64,000 bases of DNA, taken from the NCBI RefSeq assembly GCF_019797845.1, contig NZ_CP081864.1, positions 4,278,001-4,342,000 on the forward strand, read 5' to 3'. Every line of letters starts with the position of its first letter. The first letter of the stretch is position 1. Made by a program: the position numbers and the translations under genes. This DNA comes from Symbiopectobacterium purcellii. Its GTDB lineage: Bacteria; Pseudomonadota; Gammaproteobacteria; Enterobacterales; Enterobacteriaceae. Below, piece after piece: positions 26,118 to 36,043 of this stretch. The notes under the pieces were generated by a model. It was not told where the DNA came from. It was given only the letters and a program-made list of their open reading frames with translations, and ran no database searches.

Positions 26118-28427
26118 GTGGTGGCATCGGTTTTAATGGCAGAGCCCGCCTGCACCGCGCTGCCCGCCTTCAGCGTCACCGTCGCGCTCAGGCTCCCGAT
26201 GACCGTTCTGTTGTATTCTGGCACGATGGTGTATCTGCCCGACGCCGCTCCCTTCAGGGTTGCCGTGTAGGTCCCTTTTGTGCTGCTCTCCACGATGGGG
26301 CTTTCCGTGAGGGCTCCGCCTGCCGCCTTACCGCTGCTGTCTTTTGCCGTGAATGTCAGGCTGTCCTTCAGGCCCGTCAGGGCGTTACCCTGCGCGTCCT
26401 TCGCGACCAGCGTCAGCGTGGAAACGGCCGTGTTGTCAGCCACAATAGTCTCCGGGCCTGCCGTGAATACCGACTGCCCGCCATCGGGCAGGGTACTGAC
26501 GACGGTCACTCTGGCCGGGGACAGCGCGATACCACCGACCACCGGCGTCAGGGTCACAGTTTCGTTATCCGTTCCTGCTGTTACCGTCACGGTGTAGACC
26601 CCGGGGGATTTCCGGGTCAGCGCCGATACCGCAGCGCTTTTCCGCGTGCTGCTGTTCAGGCTGATGTCTTTTACGTCCAAATCCACAGGCTGGTTATTGC
26701 CGTCCCGCAGCGTCAGGGTCAGCACCTGCACGCTTTTCCCGTCCGCCGGCACCACGCTGCTCTCCGGCGTAAAGGTTGAGGCTCCTTTGTCGACCTCCGG
26801 TGCCTGCACCATCACCTGAGTGTCACTCCGGTCAGAACGGTTGCCCTTTACGTCCACCGCCACACCGCTGACGGTGTACGTGTTCACCGCCTGCGTCGCG
26901 TTCTGGTACGCCGGGAGTACCACCGCGTAACTTCCGCCATCCTGCACGACCCTCCCGCCAGCCGCGCTCAGTGCCTGTGCATCCCAGTCAATACGGGACA
27001 GTCCGTACGTGCTGGTCACGGAGACGCCAAGCGACTTCTGCTCCCCGGGGTGTCCCGTCACCAGGCCTGCCGTGTGCAGGCGAATGACCTCTTTCTTACG
27101 GTACTCCAGCACGATATTGTTGTTGCGCTCCACCAGGTAGGTCATACCGGCTGCCCGACAGGCTGCGCATGGCGGCCACCGACGTCGGGTCGACCTGGGT
27201 TCGCCACGGCACCCCGAGCTGGTAATTCATGCCCATCGTCAGGCGGGTGTCACTTTTCCCTGACTGCCCCTGACGCCGCTCTGCCCCCAGGGTAATCAAC
27301 GGCACCGGCGTGTAGTTAATCCCGACGGTGATGGCGTGCGGGTTTTTCTGCCGGGCGTCCACCCCGAACAGAGCCACTTCGTTACCGTAGTACTGCTCAT
27401 ACGTCAGCTTACCGCCCAGTTGAGGGAGGGACGGCATCCAGCCCTGCGCCCGGACGTCCCAGCCGTTGGCCGGACGCTCCTGATAGTCAACCAGGTCCGG
27501 AGAGTCCTTCCACCCTGTCAGGCGCATGTAACCGTTGGCACTCAGCTTCAGGAAGTTGCGCCAGTACTCAACACCGGCGCCGGCACGCGCATGGTCGCGT
27601 GACAGGTCATAGTCACCGAACAGGTTCCCTCCCAGCATGTAGGTGGGAGTAAAATGTCGCCACCCGGCACCGAGATTAGCCTGGGTCCGGCTGTCAGTAC
27701 GGTGCAGGCTGCCCTGGGTGAACATCAGGTTATCGCCCTGGTCATACAAGGGCATCAGCAGGTCGAACTGCGAGTTTTTCAGGGAGAAGTTTTTGTCTGC
27801 GTCCAGCTGCACGCGGGCGGTCCCAAAATGACTCAGCCACTGCTGAAGGGTCCCGCCAACCTCGCCGGTGGCCATACCGCGGGCCATGGAAGCGGCGGCA
27901 TCACTTTTTGCGCTGCCCGCCAGGAAACTCCCGGCCCGTGTGGCGTAGCCTGCGACCTGCTGCGCCTGCATGTCTTCGTTATTCTGACCGGGAACTGAGG
28001 TTGCAGGGGCATCATCCCAGCGCACTTCCGGAAGCGGTGCCACCGGAACATCCAGTTCATCACCTGGCTGCAGGTGGTCAAAGCCACGCGCGAAAGTGCG
28101 GAACTGGTTGAGCTCACGCAGTTGCCCGAGAGACAGATGGTATTTTCTGGCAACGGAGGTGACGGTCTCACCCGCACTCAGTGTGTAGACCTGCGTACGC
28201 TGCGCGGATAATGGCGCGGGCTGCCGCAGAAAATGCTGCTCACTTGCTACCGCCATCAACGGGGTGAAAGTGGTGGCCAGCGGGAAGGTCGCCTGGAGCA
28301 CTATGTTAAACCAGGCCAGCCGGCGCAGGCCCAGGGAGAAGGCAGCATCCGCAGGCGGATGTGATGAGTGTGAATGTTTCATGTTTATTTACCCAGTACA
28401 AAAAAAACAAAAGAATTATCCAAATAC

Positions 28428-28613
28428 TCAACGGGCAGGCACGCAGCAACCGCTGGCACAATCCTCGTGTCGCATCCAATTCAGGAAGGTAAAGGTATTA
28501 TAAGGGTTAATCGATGTATAGGCAAAAGCAATCAATAGGGTGCATATAATTGTCACAAACGATAAATTAATCATGAATTGATCGCCCAGGCCGATCGAAA
28601 TTTCTGGAGCCAT
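28428..28613 (-). CDS. possible small membrane protein, 61 aa
   Basis: A short frame 45 bp upstream of adhesin 2 on the same strand contains one strongly hydrophobic segment (MINLSFVTIICTLLIAFAYT), then a polar tail with three cysteines. There is no good Shine-Dalgarno sequence. It could be a leader gene or chance. The rest of 28383-28809 is AT-rich and probably holds the adhesin promoter; nothing else is identified there. Confidence 0.25.
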   Translation of the reverse strand: MAPEISIGLGDQFMINLSFVTIICTLLIAFAYTSINPYNTFTFLNWMRHEDCASGCCVPAR

Positions 28614-28809
28614 TGTTTTTTTGTTTAAAAAGCAAAAGCTAAGCAGCTTTATTTAAATAAAGGCAACAAAATCAGGGCGGATTGTTACGCACTACAAACA
28701 TCTTCGCGCATCGGGATAACATTTATTTTACCCATTTGTTTATAGAATATTTAATGAAGCCTCCAATAAAGGGAACTGTTGTATAATAATGGGCTTTTAA
28801 GGTTATCTC

Positions 28810-28964
28810 ATGGCCAGCGTTAACATTCATTGTCCCCGTTGTCAGTCTGCTCAGGTGTATCGCCATGGTCAGAACCCTAAGGGGATGACAGATTTCGCTG
28901 CCGTGACTGTCACCGTGTGTTTCAGCTCAGTTATGCTTATGAAGCACGTAAGCCGGCTGTTAAA
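28810..28964 (+). pseudogene. IS1-family InsA-like remnant
   Basis: The start MASVNIHCPRCQSAQVYRHG has the CxxC zinc-finger pattern of IS1 InsA proteins. One base is missing near 28885: the alternative frame continues DRFRCRDCHRVFQLSYAYEA, completing the second CxxC. The fragment then ends exactly at the Tn3 terminal repeat, so a Tn3-type element inserted into or recombined with this IS. Confidence 0.75.
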
Positions 28965-29002
28965 GGGGTCTGACGCTCAGTGGAACGAAAACTCACGTTA
29001 AG
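28965..29002. repeat. 38-bp Tn3 terminal inverted repeat
   Basis: The sequence begins GGGGTCTGACGCTCAGTGG and ends CTCACGTTAAG at 29002. This is the known 38-bp end of Tn3/Tn2. It lies on the tnpR side of the remnant, where Tn3 would carry bla; bla is absent. Laboratory vectors carry the same end, but here it is followed by natural tnpR and tnpA sequence. Confidence 0.9.
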
Positions 29003-29083
29003 ATGTTTTGACCATGAAAAGGCAAAGCAGCGAGGGAATCGACTAATAGAAAGGATCCTTCAGAGATCCTTGCATCACAATCT

Positions 29084-30075
<992 letters not shown>

Positions 30076-30757
30076 ATGCCCGTCGATTTTCTGACCACTG
30101 AGCAGACTGAAAGCTATGGCCGGTTCACCGGTGAACCAGATGAGCTTCAGCTGGCCCGCTATTTTCATCTTGATGAGGCAGACAAGGAATTTATCGGAAA
30201 AAGTAGAGGCGATCACAATCGTCTGGGAATTGCCCTGCAAATAGGGTGCGTGCGTTTTCTGGGTACCTTTCTCACCGATATGAATCATATTCCTTCGGGC
30301 GTCCGGCATTTTATCGCCAGACAGCTCGCTATCCACGATATCACCGTGCTGGCAGAGTATGGTCAGAGAGAAAATACCCGTCGTGAGCATGCCACGCTGA
30401 TACGTAAGCATTATGATTATCGTGAATTTGCCTGGCCCTGGACTTTTCGTCTTACCCGTCTTTTATATACACGGGGCTGGATAAGCAACGAACGTCCGGG
30501 ACTGCTTTTCGACCTGGCGACAGGATGGCTGGTGCAGCACCGAATTATTCTACCAGGAGCTACCACGTTGACCCGGCTGATTTCAGAGGTAAGGGAAAAG
30601 GCAACGCTGCGTCTGTGGAGCAGGCTGGCAATGATACCGTCTGTCGTGCAGCGTTTACAACTGGAGACGCTACTGGGCCCCGCAGCTTCCGGTCGCCTGT
30701 CTTTGCTGGAATCACTGAAAAAAGGTCCGGTGATCATCAGTGGCCCAGCGTTTTCGG
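30076..30757 (+). pseudogene. tnpA: Tn3 transposase TnpA, N-terminal quarter
   Basis: The frame starts MPVDFLTTEQTESYGRFTGE and follows Tn3 TnpA closely to LLESLKKGPVIISGPAF, about 227 residues of roughly 1000. There it leaves the family sequence and stops at 30765. The DDE domain and the other terminal repeat are absent, so the transposon is not autonomous. The start lies directly after the res interval, with GGGAGG upstream. The breakpoint joins plasmid backbone DNA. Confidence 0.9.
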
Positions 30758-30769
30758 TCTGTTGAAAAA

Positions 30770-30985
30770 ATGATAGACAAAGTAATTGATTTACTTTTAT
30801 TTAATGAAGGGTGTCCCGGTATATGGGAATACGAAGTTGCGGAACGCATAGGGCGATATCTGGTTAAGCAAGCCCCTAAAGACGAGGAATTAACGGATAA
30901 CGGTATCGTTGAATGCGCTGTTAAAATTACAAGAAACTGGATTGAAGTTGATGGAAGAACATTTAATCCACTTTTTATATATTGA
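30770..30985 (+). CDS. hypothetical protein, 71 aa
   Basis: The frame reads MIDKVIDLLLFNEGCPGIWE and continues with an acidic, helix-rich sequence ending FNPLFIY. Upstream codons belong to the TnpA junction, so ATG 30770 is chosen. I do not recognise it. It precedes a strong bidirectional terminator and may be the tail of a plasmid gene or a small immunity-like protein. Confidence 0.45.
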   Translation: MIDKVIDLLLFNEGCPGIWEYEVAERIGRYLVKQAPKDEELTDNGIVECAVKITRNWIEVDGRTFNPLFIY

Positions 30986-31020
30986 TCGCTTCACTTTTTT
31001 CTGATTATAACTCTCACCCT

Positions 31021-31053
31021 AAAAAACACGTACATTTGTACGTGTTTTGTTTG
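31021..31053. terminator. bidirectional intrinsic terminator
   Basis: AAAACACGTAC and GTACGTGTTTT form an 11-bp perfect stem with loop ATTT, with A-runs before and T-runs after. It lies 35 bp after the stop of the preceding small gene and separates the Tn3-side from the plasmid genes. Confidence 0.8.
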
Positions 31054-31139
31054 ATTTCCCCCCCCCAGTTATCTATATAATTAAGCGTATGACTTAGATG
31101 AAGTCATAACTATAAAGGCCCGTCGGCCAGGAGTCATAA

Positions 31140-31418
31140 ATGCAATTCACAACCTTTCTTGCCAAACATTTCGATATTGAAATCGAAACAGAATTTTATC
31201 CATCAAGCGAAACTAACCTCACGAACATCTGGCTCTATGAAAAAGGCGAAGATGTTGAACCTGTATTAATTTTGAAGCAGGTATTCAACGTTGCTAATGC
31301 ATGGCGTATTGGGAACGTGTATTCAAACCTTGAGCATGGCGCTCAAACGACGGAAATGAAATTCCGGCAATTAGTGAAATCAGGAAAGGTATATAACAAA
31401 GGAGACAAAGATAACTAA
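31140..31418 (+). CDS. hypothetical plasmid protein, 92 aa
   Basis: This 92-residue soluble-looking protein starts MQFTTFLAKHFDIEIETEFY. It is preceded by GGCCAGGAGTCATAA, where AGGAG is a good ribosome site. It has no known motif. It is the first of three consecutive small plus-strand genes before the strong terminator at 32075, probably one transcript. The function is unknown. Confidence 0.55.
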   Translation: MQFTTFLAKHFDIEIETEFYPSSETNLTNIWLYEKGEDVEPVLILKQVFNVANAWRIGNVYSNLEHGAQTTEMKFRQLVKSGKVYNKGDKDN

Positions 31419-31500
31419 CAATGAAAAGTTGAAAGCCAATCTGCGCTAACAGACTGGCTTTCTGTGCCATCAATTACCACATACGCGAGAGATAATTAAT

Positions 31501-31632
31501 ATGACCAACGAGATTCTACAGGTAGCCCAAAAGCTTGTAAACAAGCAAGCGGTACGTATTCCGGCGATGAAAATGCATCAATGGGATGAGCTGAAATGGT
31601 GGGTTGATTACCTGCAAGGCTATGCGCTTTAA
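31501..31632 (+). CDS. hypothetical small protein, 43 aa
   Basis: The frame MTNEILQVAQKLVNKQAVRI ends KWWVDYLQGYAL. GAGAGATAATTA precedes the ATG. It is amphipathic and Trp-rich at the end. It is too short for family assignment, but its composition and position between two similar small genes suggest a real plasmid gene. It could be a regulator or an antitoxin-like peptide; nothing here decides. Confidence 0.4.
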   Translation: MTNEILQVAQKLVNKQAVRIPAMKMHQWDELKWWVDYLQGYAL

Positions 31633-31697
31633 AAGCAACGAGGTCTGCCGCTTCATATGAAGCGGCAATGACGGGATCAAGGCACGAGATTAATGCA

Positions 31698-32054
31698 ATG
31701 GATGAGTTAGAAATACTGCAAACATGGTTGGAAGATAACGTGGCATGTGGCACGGAAATTCAATTTTCTGATGATGTGGGTTCTGCGGAGCTGCTACCCG
31801 CTGTATGCGGTGCAGTTGAATCACTGAAAAGCGAAATAATATCTATTCAGTTCGCCGCCCCTGATGGTAAGGCGTACAGTTTTGAGCGCGGCATTATCTG
31901 TGTGCGTGATGATCATGCGGTGGAGAATGGCCCCGGCCCGTTCGTTTTGTACTGCAAATATGATGTACAGAAATACGGGAAACCCACGTTAATAAGCCTT
32001 TGGGATCAGATTCAAAATGTAACCGAAACAGGCGATTCGGGCCTTTACCAGTAG
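31698..32054 (+). CDS. hypothetical plasmid protein, 118 aa
   Basis: The ATG at 31698 gives MDELEILQTWLEDNVACGTE; an in-frame start at 31668 is also possible. The protein is acidic, with a central FAAPDGKAYSFERGIICVRD and no membrane segment. I do not recognise it. It ends 20 bp before a strong terminator and closes the small-gene cluster. Confidence 0.5.
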   Translation: MDELEILQTWLEDNVACGTEIQFSDDVGSAELLPAVCGAVESLKSEIISIQFAAPDGKAYSFERGIICVRDDHAVENGPGPFVLYCKYDVQKYGKPTLISLWDQIQNVTETGDSGLYQ

Positions 32055-32074
32055 TAGGCTCATTCTGACGCGAA

Positions 32075-32097
32075 CGCGGGCCACGGCCCGCGTTTTT
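32075..32097 (+). terminator. strong intrinsic terminator
   Basis: CGCGGGCC / GGCCCGCG stem (8 bp, 2-base loop), followed by TTTTT. It terminates the small-gene cluster read from the left. Confidence 0.88.
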
Positions 32098-32539
32098 GCT
32101 TTTGCTGTCTGGCCGGGAACGCGCCGGTGGCGCTTTGTCCCCGTTTACGCACAACCCTCCGTCGCGCCCTTCCGGGCGCTTGCCGCTCCCGTTCGCCAGG
32201 GGGCTGGATGGCCCCCTGGCTCACTGGCTGGGTGGGATGTGGAAAACGGGGACAATCCCTTTTTCAGGTGTACCGGCGCTAAGCGTTCTCGCTGCGCTCC
32301 CCCGCTAAGCCCCCGGAAATCACGCCCAGGTCGCCGCGTTGCGTCACCCTGGCCGCTCACCGGGGCAAGGCCGGTAGAATACCTGTCGCGTCGTCTGAAG
32401 GGCTGTATGGGCTTAGCAGGGCGGGGGGAGGGGTAACGTGTGTCCGGGGAATTGTACCGTCCTGTCGGACGGGCTGCGGCGGTTTTGCATTATGGTTCTC
32501 CTACCCCATAGAGTGCCGCCTTTCATGCGCTTTGCGCAT
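32098..32539. other. GC-rich plasmid intergenic region, no gene identified
   Basis: It contains several hairpins: CGCCC/GGGCG near 32170, CAGGGGGC/GCCCCCTG near 32200 and CCGTCC/GGACGG near 32460. Short open frames here are in repeat-rich GC sequence without ribosome sites. It could hold a replication or incompatibility region, but no iterons, primer RNA or Rep gene are recognisable. Confidence 0.35.
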
Positions 32540-32565
32540 AAAAAAAGCCCGCGTTGCGGCGGGCC
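32540..32565 (-). terminator. intrinsic terminator of hicAB
   Basis: On the minus strand a GCCCGC/GCGGGC stem is followed by a run of seven T. It lies 29 bp beyond the hicB stop codon. Confidence 0.8.
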
Positions 32566-32593
32566 AAAGTGAGTTGATTAAGGAAGGTTGTTG

Positions 32594-33001
32594 TTATGCG
32601 GTTTTTTGCAACTCGCGACGGGCCAGATCTGCGATAAACCCGCTGCGAGAGCCATAATCCTTGTTTACCGCTACATACTGATCAATTCGAGATAACAGAT
32701 TTTGCGGTAACGTTATGTTTAACTTGACGGCTTTGCCGTCATATCTTGATAAATCGATCTCAACAAAGGCCCAAAATCCGCCTTGGCAATCCTCATCATT
32801 CAGATGGGCTTTGACGTTCTGCGCTTGCGGTAACGCCCTGCCCTTTTCTGCCTGAAACTCTAGATGGGCATCGATGGCGGCGTATGCATCAGCGATCGCA
32901 CCATCAATATCGGCACCGGCAAAGAACACCCCTTGGATATCCGGCGCGAATCCTGAGAAACTACCGCTGTCTGCCTGATGGAGATAGATCGGAAATTTCA
33001 T
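32594..33001 (-). CDS. hicB: HicB antitoxin
   Basis: This 135-residue HicB protein has an N-terminal RNase-H-like domain (MKFPIYLHQADSGSFSGFAPDI, the D and G pattern of HicB). A C-terminal ribbon-helix-helix DNA-binding domain follows (VKLNITLPQNLLSRIDQYVA...SRSGFIADLARREL). It neutralises the HicA mRNA interferase and represses the operon. It follows hicA on the same strand with 51 bp between. The frame is intact, while hicA is frameshifted, so it may now act only as a free antitoxin or repressor. Confidence 0.9.
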   Translation of the reverse strand: MKFPIYLHQADSGSFSGFAPDIQGVFFAGADIDGAIADAYAAIDAHLEFQAEKGRALPQAQNVKAHLNDEDCQGGFWAFVEIDLSRYDGKAVKLNITLPQNLLSRIDQYVAVNKDYGSRSGFIADLARRELQKTA

Positions 33002-33052
33002 GTTTTACTCCTAGCTGGCTTAATAAAGGGCGCGCTGAGCGCGCCGCTTGGA

Positions 33053-33228
33053 TTACATCTGTTTGAGAATTTTCGCGAGAGTACCCTTCGCTACGTCCTT
33101 CTCTGGATGGGGAACCGTAATGTGATAATCCTTACCGTCTTTAACGAAAATATGGTGACTTCCTTTCACACGATCCAACACCCACCCGTTTATCTCTAAC
33201 AACTTCATGAGTTCTCTGCTGCTCAATC
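33053..33228 (-). pseudogene. hicA: HicA toxin, frameshifted by a TG insertion
   Basis: A TTG start at 33228 with AGGAGAGG upstream begins SSRELMKLLEINGWV, the normal HicA N-terminus. Then two extra bases (GGGTGTGTTGG instead of GGGTGTTGG) shift the frame to an early stop. The downstream part continues in another frame as DRVKGSHHIFVKDGKDYHIT, containing the catalytic His of HicA, and then VPHPEKDVAKGTLAKILKQM. Without the extra TG the gene encodes 57 residues, the usual length. HicA cuts mRNA in a ribosome-dependent way; this copy should be inactive. Confidence 0.82.
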
Positions 33229-33381
33229 ACCTCTCCTTTGTTATCAACTCAGGTACTATTATACCCACCAATAACCACCGGTCAACTATTTTGTAGGTAT
33301 TGGTGGGTATGATTTTATCGCATGTGCAAGACAAGCATCTTCGCTACAATAGAACTGTGTTTTTATACAGTTTGGTGCGTC

Positions 33382-33639
33382 ATGGGTAGAAAGGATACGA
33401 ATTATCAGATCGTTTACCGTGGGGAAACGCTTAACCGATTTATAAGCGGTGGCTGGGTGTTTTTCCAACGCGGTAAGGAGTACGGCGGCGGGTTCTGGTT
33501 TGGCCGCACGTATGAAGACTGTTTTTGGTTGGAGTTCGAAAGACCTACATCACTTTATGAGGGGGTGAAATACATCGTGTTGTATGAGGGTCAGCAGGCG
33601 CACAGTCAGGTCTTTGATGATGATTTCAATCTCACCTAA
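33382..33639 (+). CDS. hypothetical plasmid protein, 85 aa
   Basis: The ATG at 33382 starts MGRKDTNYQIVYRGETLNRF. The protein is rich in aromatic residues and Gly (WVFFQRGKEYGGGFWFGRTY), with no signal peptide. I do not recognise it. It is transcribed divergently from hicAB, and a hairpin with GTCAC/GTGAC follows the stop at about 33652-33668. The first ATG of the open frame at 33322 is less likely because the sequence before 33382 looks like intergenic DNA. Confidence 0.5.
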   Translation: MGRKDTNYQIVYRGETLNRFISGGWVFFQRGKEYGGGFWFGRTYEDCFWLEFERPTSLYEGVKYIVLYEGQQAHSQVFDDDFNLT

Positions 33640-33797
33640 TGGCAAAAAAAAAGTCACTCTATGGTGACTTAGTAGTGAACTAACACGGTGTTCCCTGGTG
33701 TTTTTCGCTACTATTGCACTATATAGGCACTATCTGCAACCAGTTTATTGTCTCTTGCAGCAATTTACACTACCTCAATTTCTATGAGGAAGAGTGT

Positions 33798-33992
33798 ATG
33801 GCTGAACCATTTTTGAAGAACCGCCGCCGGTTTACATCATCACTGGCAAATGAGCTTGTGCCGCTTTTCGATGCCCTAGCCGCAAAAACGCGCATACCGA
33901 AAAGTCGCCTGCTGGATGAGGCGATCAGTGATCTTTTGGTGAAACACGGCGTGCCAGCAATTGATGTGAAATCCAAATCGTCACAAGACTGA
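33798..33992 (+). CDS. ribbon-helix-helix domain protein, 64 aa
   Basis: MAEPFLKNRRRFTSSLANEL leads into a ribbon-helix-helix-like core (LVPLFDALAAKTRIPKSRLLDEAISDLLVKHG). Such small proteins act as plasmid copy-number or partition repressors. GAGGAAGAG lies just before the ATG at 33798. It is followed by a long intergenic region before ssb, where an operator or origin could lie. A regulatory role is inference from the fold. Confidence 0.6.
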   Translation: MAEPFLKNRRRFTSSLANELVPLFDALAAKTRIPKSRLLDEAISDLLVKHGVPAIDVKSKSSQD

Positions 33993-34557
33993 ATTGTCTC
34001 CAGCTGACGGGGGAGAATTCATCGCCTCCGTCCGATTTTTTTCAATTCTGAATTTTAGCCATAAAAATAACTATTTGTTTTTAATAATAATGATTGCTTG
34101 CTATGTGAGTCCTGCAAGCGGTGAGCCAGCTGCAGGCCACCATTCTGGTCGTTAAAATAGTCTTAGTGACCTCGGATGTAATCCCGACTGTATACTTCTA
34201 TTCTGATTTTCTTGATGCTATGATATTTCAAGTAAACAAATTAATTTTTTCCTGCGTTGTAACTACACAGTTATGACCGGCGGAAGCTTATGCATAATCC
34301 TGTTGTGTATGGAATACGTACATACACACCGTAGTCAATGTAAAACTAGCAGTCGTATTTTCCAACAACGCTTTTATGCTGCTGCGTGTCGTCATTTAGA
34401 CGAATAATTTCTACTTTATCCTATAAATTCCTCTAGTTAATTTTATTTCCCGTATAGGCGCTACCTGTAATAGGCAGTGCCTGCTTTCTCGCGCCGCAAA
34501 TAAGCGGCTAATCAATGAACTGGTACATCAGGCGATGTAGCCATAAGGAGATCTATC
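33993..34557. other. AT-rich intergenic region before ssb, possible origin or control region
   Basis: These 565 bp hold no supported gene. The sequence is AT-rich and contains short dyads (for example GTACATAC near 34318) but no clear iterons, LexA box or replication primer. It presumably carries the ssb promoter. I cannot demonstrate a replication origin here, and no Rep gene is present in the segment. Confidence 0.35.
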
Positions 34558-35043
34558 ATGGCATCACGAGGCGTTAACAAAGTAATTCTTGTCGGCAACC
34601 TTGGACAAGATCCTGAGATCCGCTACATGCCGAATGGGGGCGCTGTAGCCAACCTTACACTCGCCACGTCAGAAAGCTGGCGTGACAAGCAGACCGGAGA
34701 AACCAAAGAAAAGACGGAGTGGCATCGCGTGGTGCTGTTCGGCAAGCTGGCAGAAGTGGCAGGCGAATACTTGCGCAAAGGATCACAGGTCTATATTGAG
34801 GGCTCGCTACAGACGCGCAAATGGACAGATCAGGCCGGGGTGGATAAATACACTACTGAAGTGATAGTAAACATAGGTGGCACCATGCAGATGCTGGGCG
34901 GGCGTCAGCAGAACGCGGGAAATAATAGTGGATGGGGTCAGCCGCAGCAGCCGCAGAGTGGCAATCAGGAAGCTGCCGGTCAGCCGAACTCGCAGGCTAA
35001 CAATACGCCCCCTGTAGACTTTGAAGATGATATCCCGTTTTGA
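34558..35043 (+). CDS. ssb: plasmid single-stranded DNA-binding protein
   Basis: This 161-residue SSB has the OB fold N-terminal domain ([20 protein letters not shown]...[20 protein letters not shown]). A Gln/Asn/Gly-rich linker follows, then the acidic tip DFEDDIPF that binds partner proteins. It is a plasmid-type paralogue, common on mobile plasmids, where it coats entering single strands. AAGGAG lies seven bases before the ATG. It is directly followed by the next small gene (stop then ATG with no gap). Confidence 0.95.
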   Translation: MASRGVNKVILVGNLGQDPEIRYMPNGGAVANLTLATSESWRDKQTGETKEKTEWHRVVLFGKLAEVAGEYLRKGSQVYIEGSLQTRKWTDQAGVDKYTTEVIVNIGGTMQMLGGRQQNAGNNSGWGQPQQPQSGNQEAAGQPNSQANNTPPVDFEDDIPF

Positions 35044-35235
35044 ATGATGAGCGACGGCATCTGTAGAGATTATTTCGAATCAGCTGAAAACTGCGTAATA
35101 TCCAGAAAACGCGCCCTGTACGAACTTGAAACGCATAATTTGAGTGATCCTGAAGATATTGCTGATTTTTATCGCGAACTGGGAGATCTTGATATATACA
35201 GGGCGCAGGATGTTTTGCGTTGGCTGGGATATTAG
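35044..35235 (+). CDS. hypothetical protein, 63 aa, coupled to ssb
   Basis: The ATG follows the ssb stop codon without a gap, so it is translationally coupled. The acidic, helical protein starts MMSDGICRDYFESAENCVIS and ends QDVLRWLGY. I do not recognise it. Coupling to ssb suggests a role in plasmid DNA handling, but no motif supports this. A small hairpin (TGCCCGTAGGGCA) follows. Bases 35236-35468 hold no supported gene. Confidence 0.5.
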   Translation: MMSDGICRDYFESAENCVISRKRALYELETHNLSDPEDIADFYRELGDLDIYRAQDVLRWLGY

Positions 35236-35468
35236 ATGCCCGTAGGGCATGTAAGGCGCGAAAAGAAGTTGCAGAGAACTTGAACGCTGAATCGCGCCGA
35301 TACCCCTAAAAAAGGGCTTGTATAACGCGCTGTCGTGCGCTCGCGCCCCCTGATAAGCCGCTTTGCGAAGCCTCAGTATTTTCAGCGATGAAGCAAGTTA
35401 ACGGTCGGAGACAAAAGAAAAAGGAAGCGATTTCATGGGAACTGCAAAATTCACAGTTCCCATTATAA

Positions 35469-36032
35469 TCATTTTCTAAACTTGTTACGCTCATTATCGG
35501 GCAGCGTCATGATAATGTTTTGCTGCTCCTGATAAGCGTTAAATATGCCAACGCTTCTCTGTTCCCAACTTTTTGATTGAAGATATAAAGTAGTCATACC
35601 GAAGCCACAAGCTAAGATAACCAGTATCGTGATTGCTGCCATTAAGTAGCACAGCTTTTTATACTGATTGCCAAAGTATGAAGGAAACCTTTGCAGCGTT
35701 TCCTGCAGGTTGAGTGCAAATCTCTCAGTTTTGCGAATTTCATTGCTGATTGCTTTAGAAAATAACTCTTCAATTACAGCGCTAGTCTCTTTGTTAAGCT
35801 TTTCAACCTGCATTTCAGAGACAGCTTTCAAGCTGCTTTGAGTCTCTTGCTGAAGGGATTGCGAGGTTTTTTCCGCCTCTTCTACTGCATTAGCGATCAG
35901 CTCTAAAGACTCCCGAAGGGAGCCTTTCAAATTTGCAGGAATCTTCTTAATTTCGTCATGTACTGCGCCTATATCACCTAATAGCTCGATAATAAGGGCA
36001 TCACGGGCGGTTCTAGGATTGTCAGTGAGCAT
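35469..36032 (-). CDS. StbC-like plasmid membrane protein
   Basis: This 187-residue protein has a long helical, coiled-coil-like N-terminal part (ESLELIANAVEEAEKTSQSL...KLNKETSAVIEELF). One transmembrane segment follows near residue 135 (LCYLMAAITILVILACGFGM), then a short C-terminal tail. It is the last gene of a three-gene minus-strand operon with the ParA-like and DNA-binding genes, spaced 11 bp from the former. This matches the stbABC arrangement next to oriT in mobilizable and conjugative plasmids. The assignment is by position and topology. Confidence 0.6.
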   Translation of the reverse strand: MLTDNPRTARDALIIELLGDIGAVHDEIKKIPANLKGSLRESLELIANAVEEAEKTSQSLQQETQSSLKAVSEMQVEKLNKETSAVIEELFSKAISNEIRKTERFALNLQETLQRFPSYFGNQYKKLCYLMAAITILVILACGFGMTTLYLQSKSWEQRSVGIFNAYQEQQNIIMTLPDNERNKFRK

Positions 36033-36043
36033 AGTTTAACCTA

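Larger units (their letters stand above)
24305..28382 (-). pseudogene. inverse autotransporter adhesin 2 (DGR target), one frameshift
   Basis: This is a paralogue of adhesin 1. It has a signal region after MKHSHSSHPPADAAF, a LysM-like domain (VYTLSAGETVTSVARKYHL), an intact beta-barrel region, and a longer array of Ig-like repeats including two identical 105-residue units. A C-type-lectin-like domain with VR2 ends the protein. A tandem duplication ACCTACCT near 27143, where adhesin 1 has ACCT once, shifts the frame after about residue 413. The pieces are 27096-28382 and 24305-27145, and without the four extra bases the protein is 1357 residues. It would insert in the outer membrane and expose the repeats and the variable tip. 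A tetranucleotide duplication could revert by slippage. Confidence 0.87.

Noticed and set aside
28965..29002. Possible cloning-vector contamination (sequence identical to the stretch downstream of bla in common vectors)
   Set aside because: The vector stretch is itself the Tn3 end. Here it is followed by tnpR, res and tnpA in natural Tn3 order and joined to an IS1-like gene, with no vector origin or bla.
30740..30985. Start of the 71-aa gene at 30740
   Set aside because: The first ten codons are out-of-frame Tn3 tnpA sequence; the start at 30770 is preferred.
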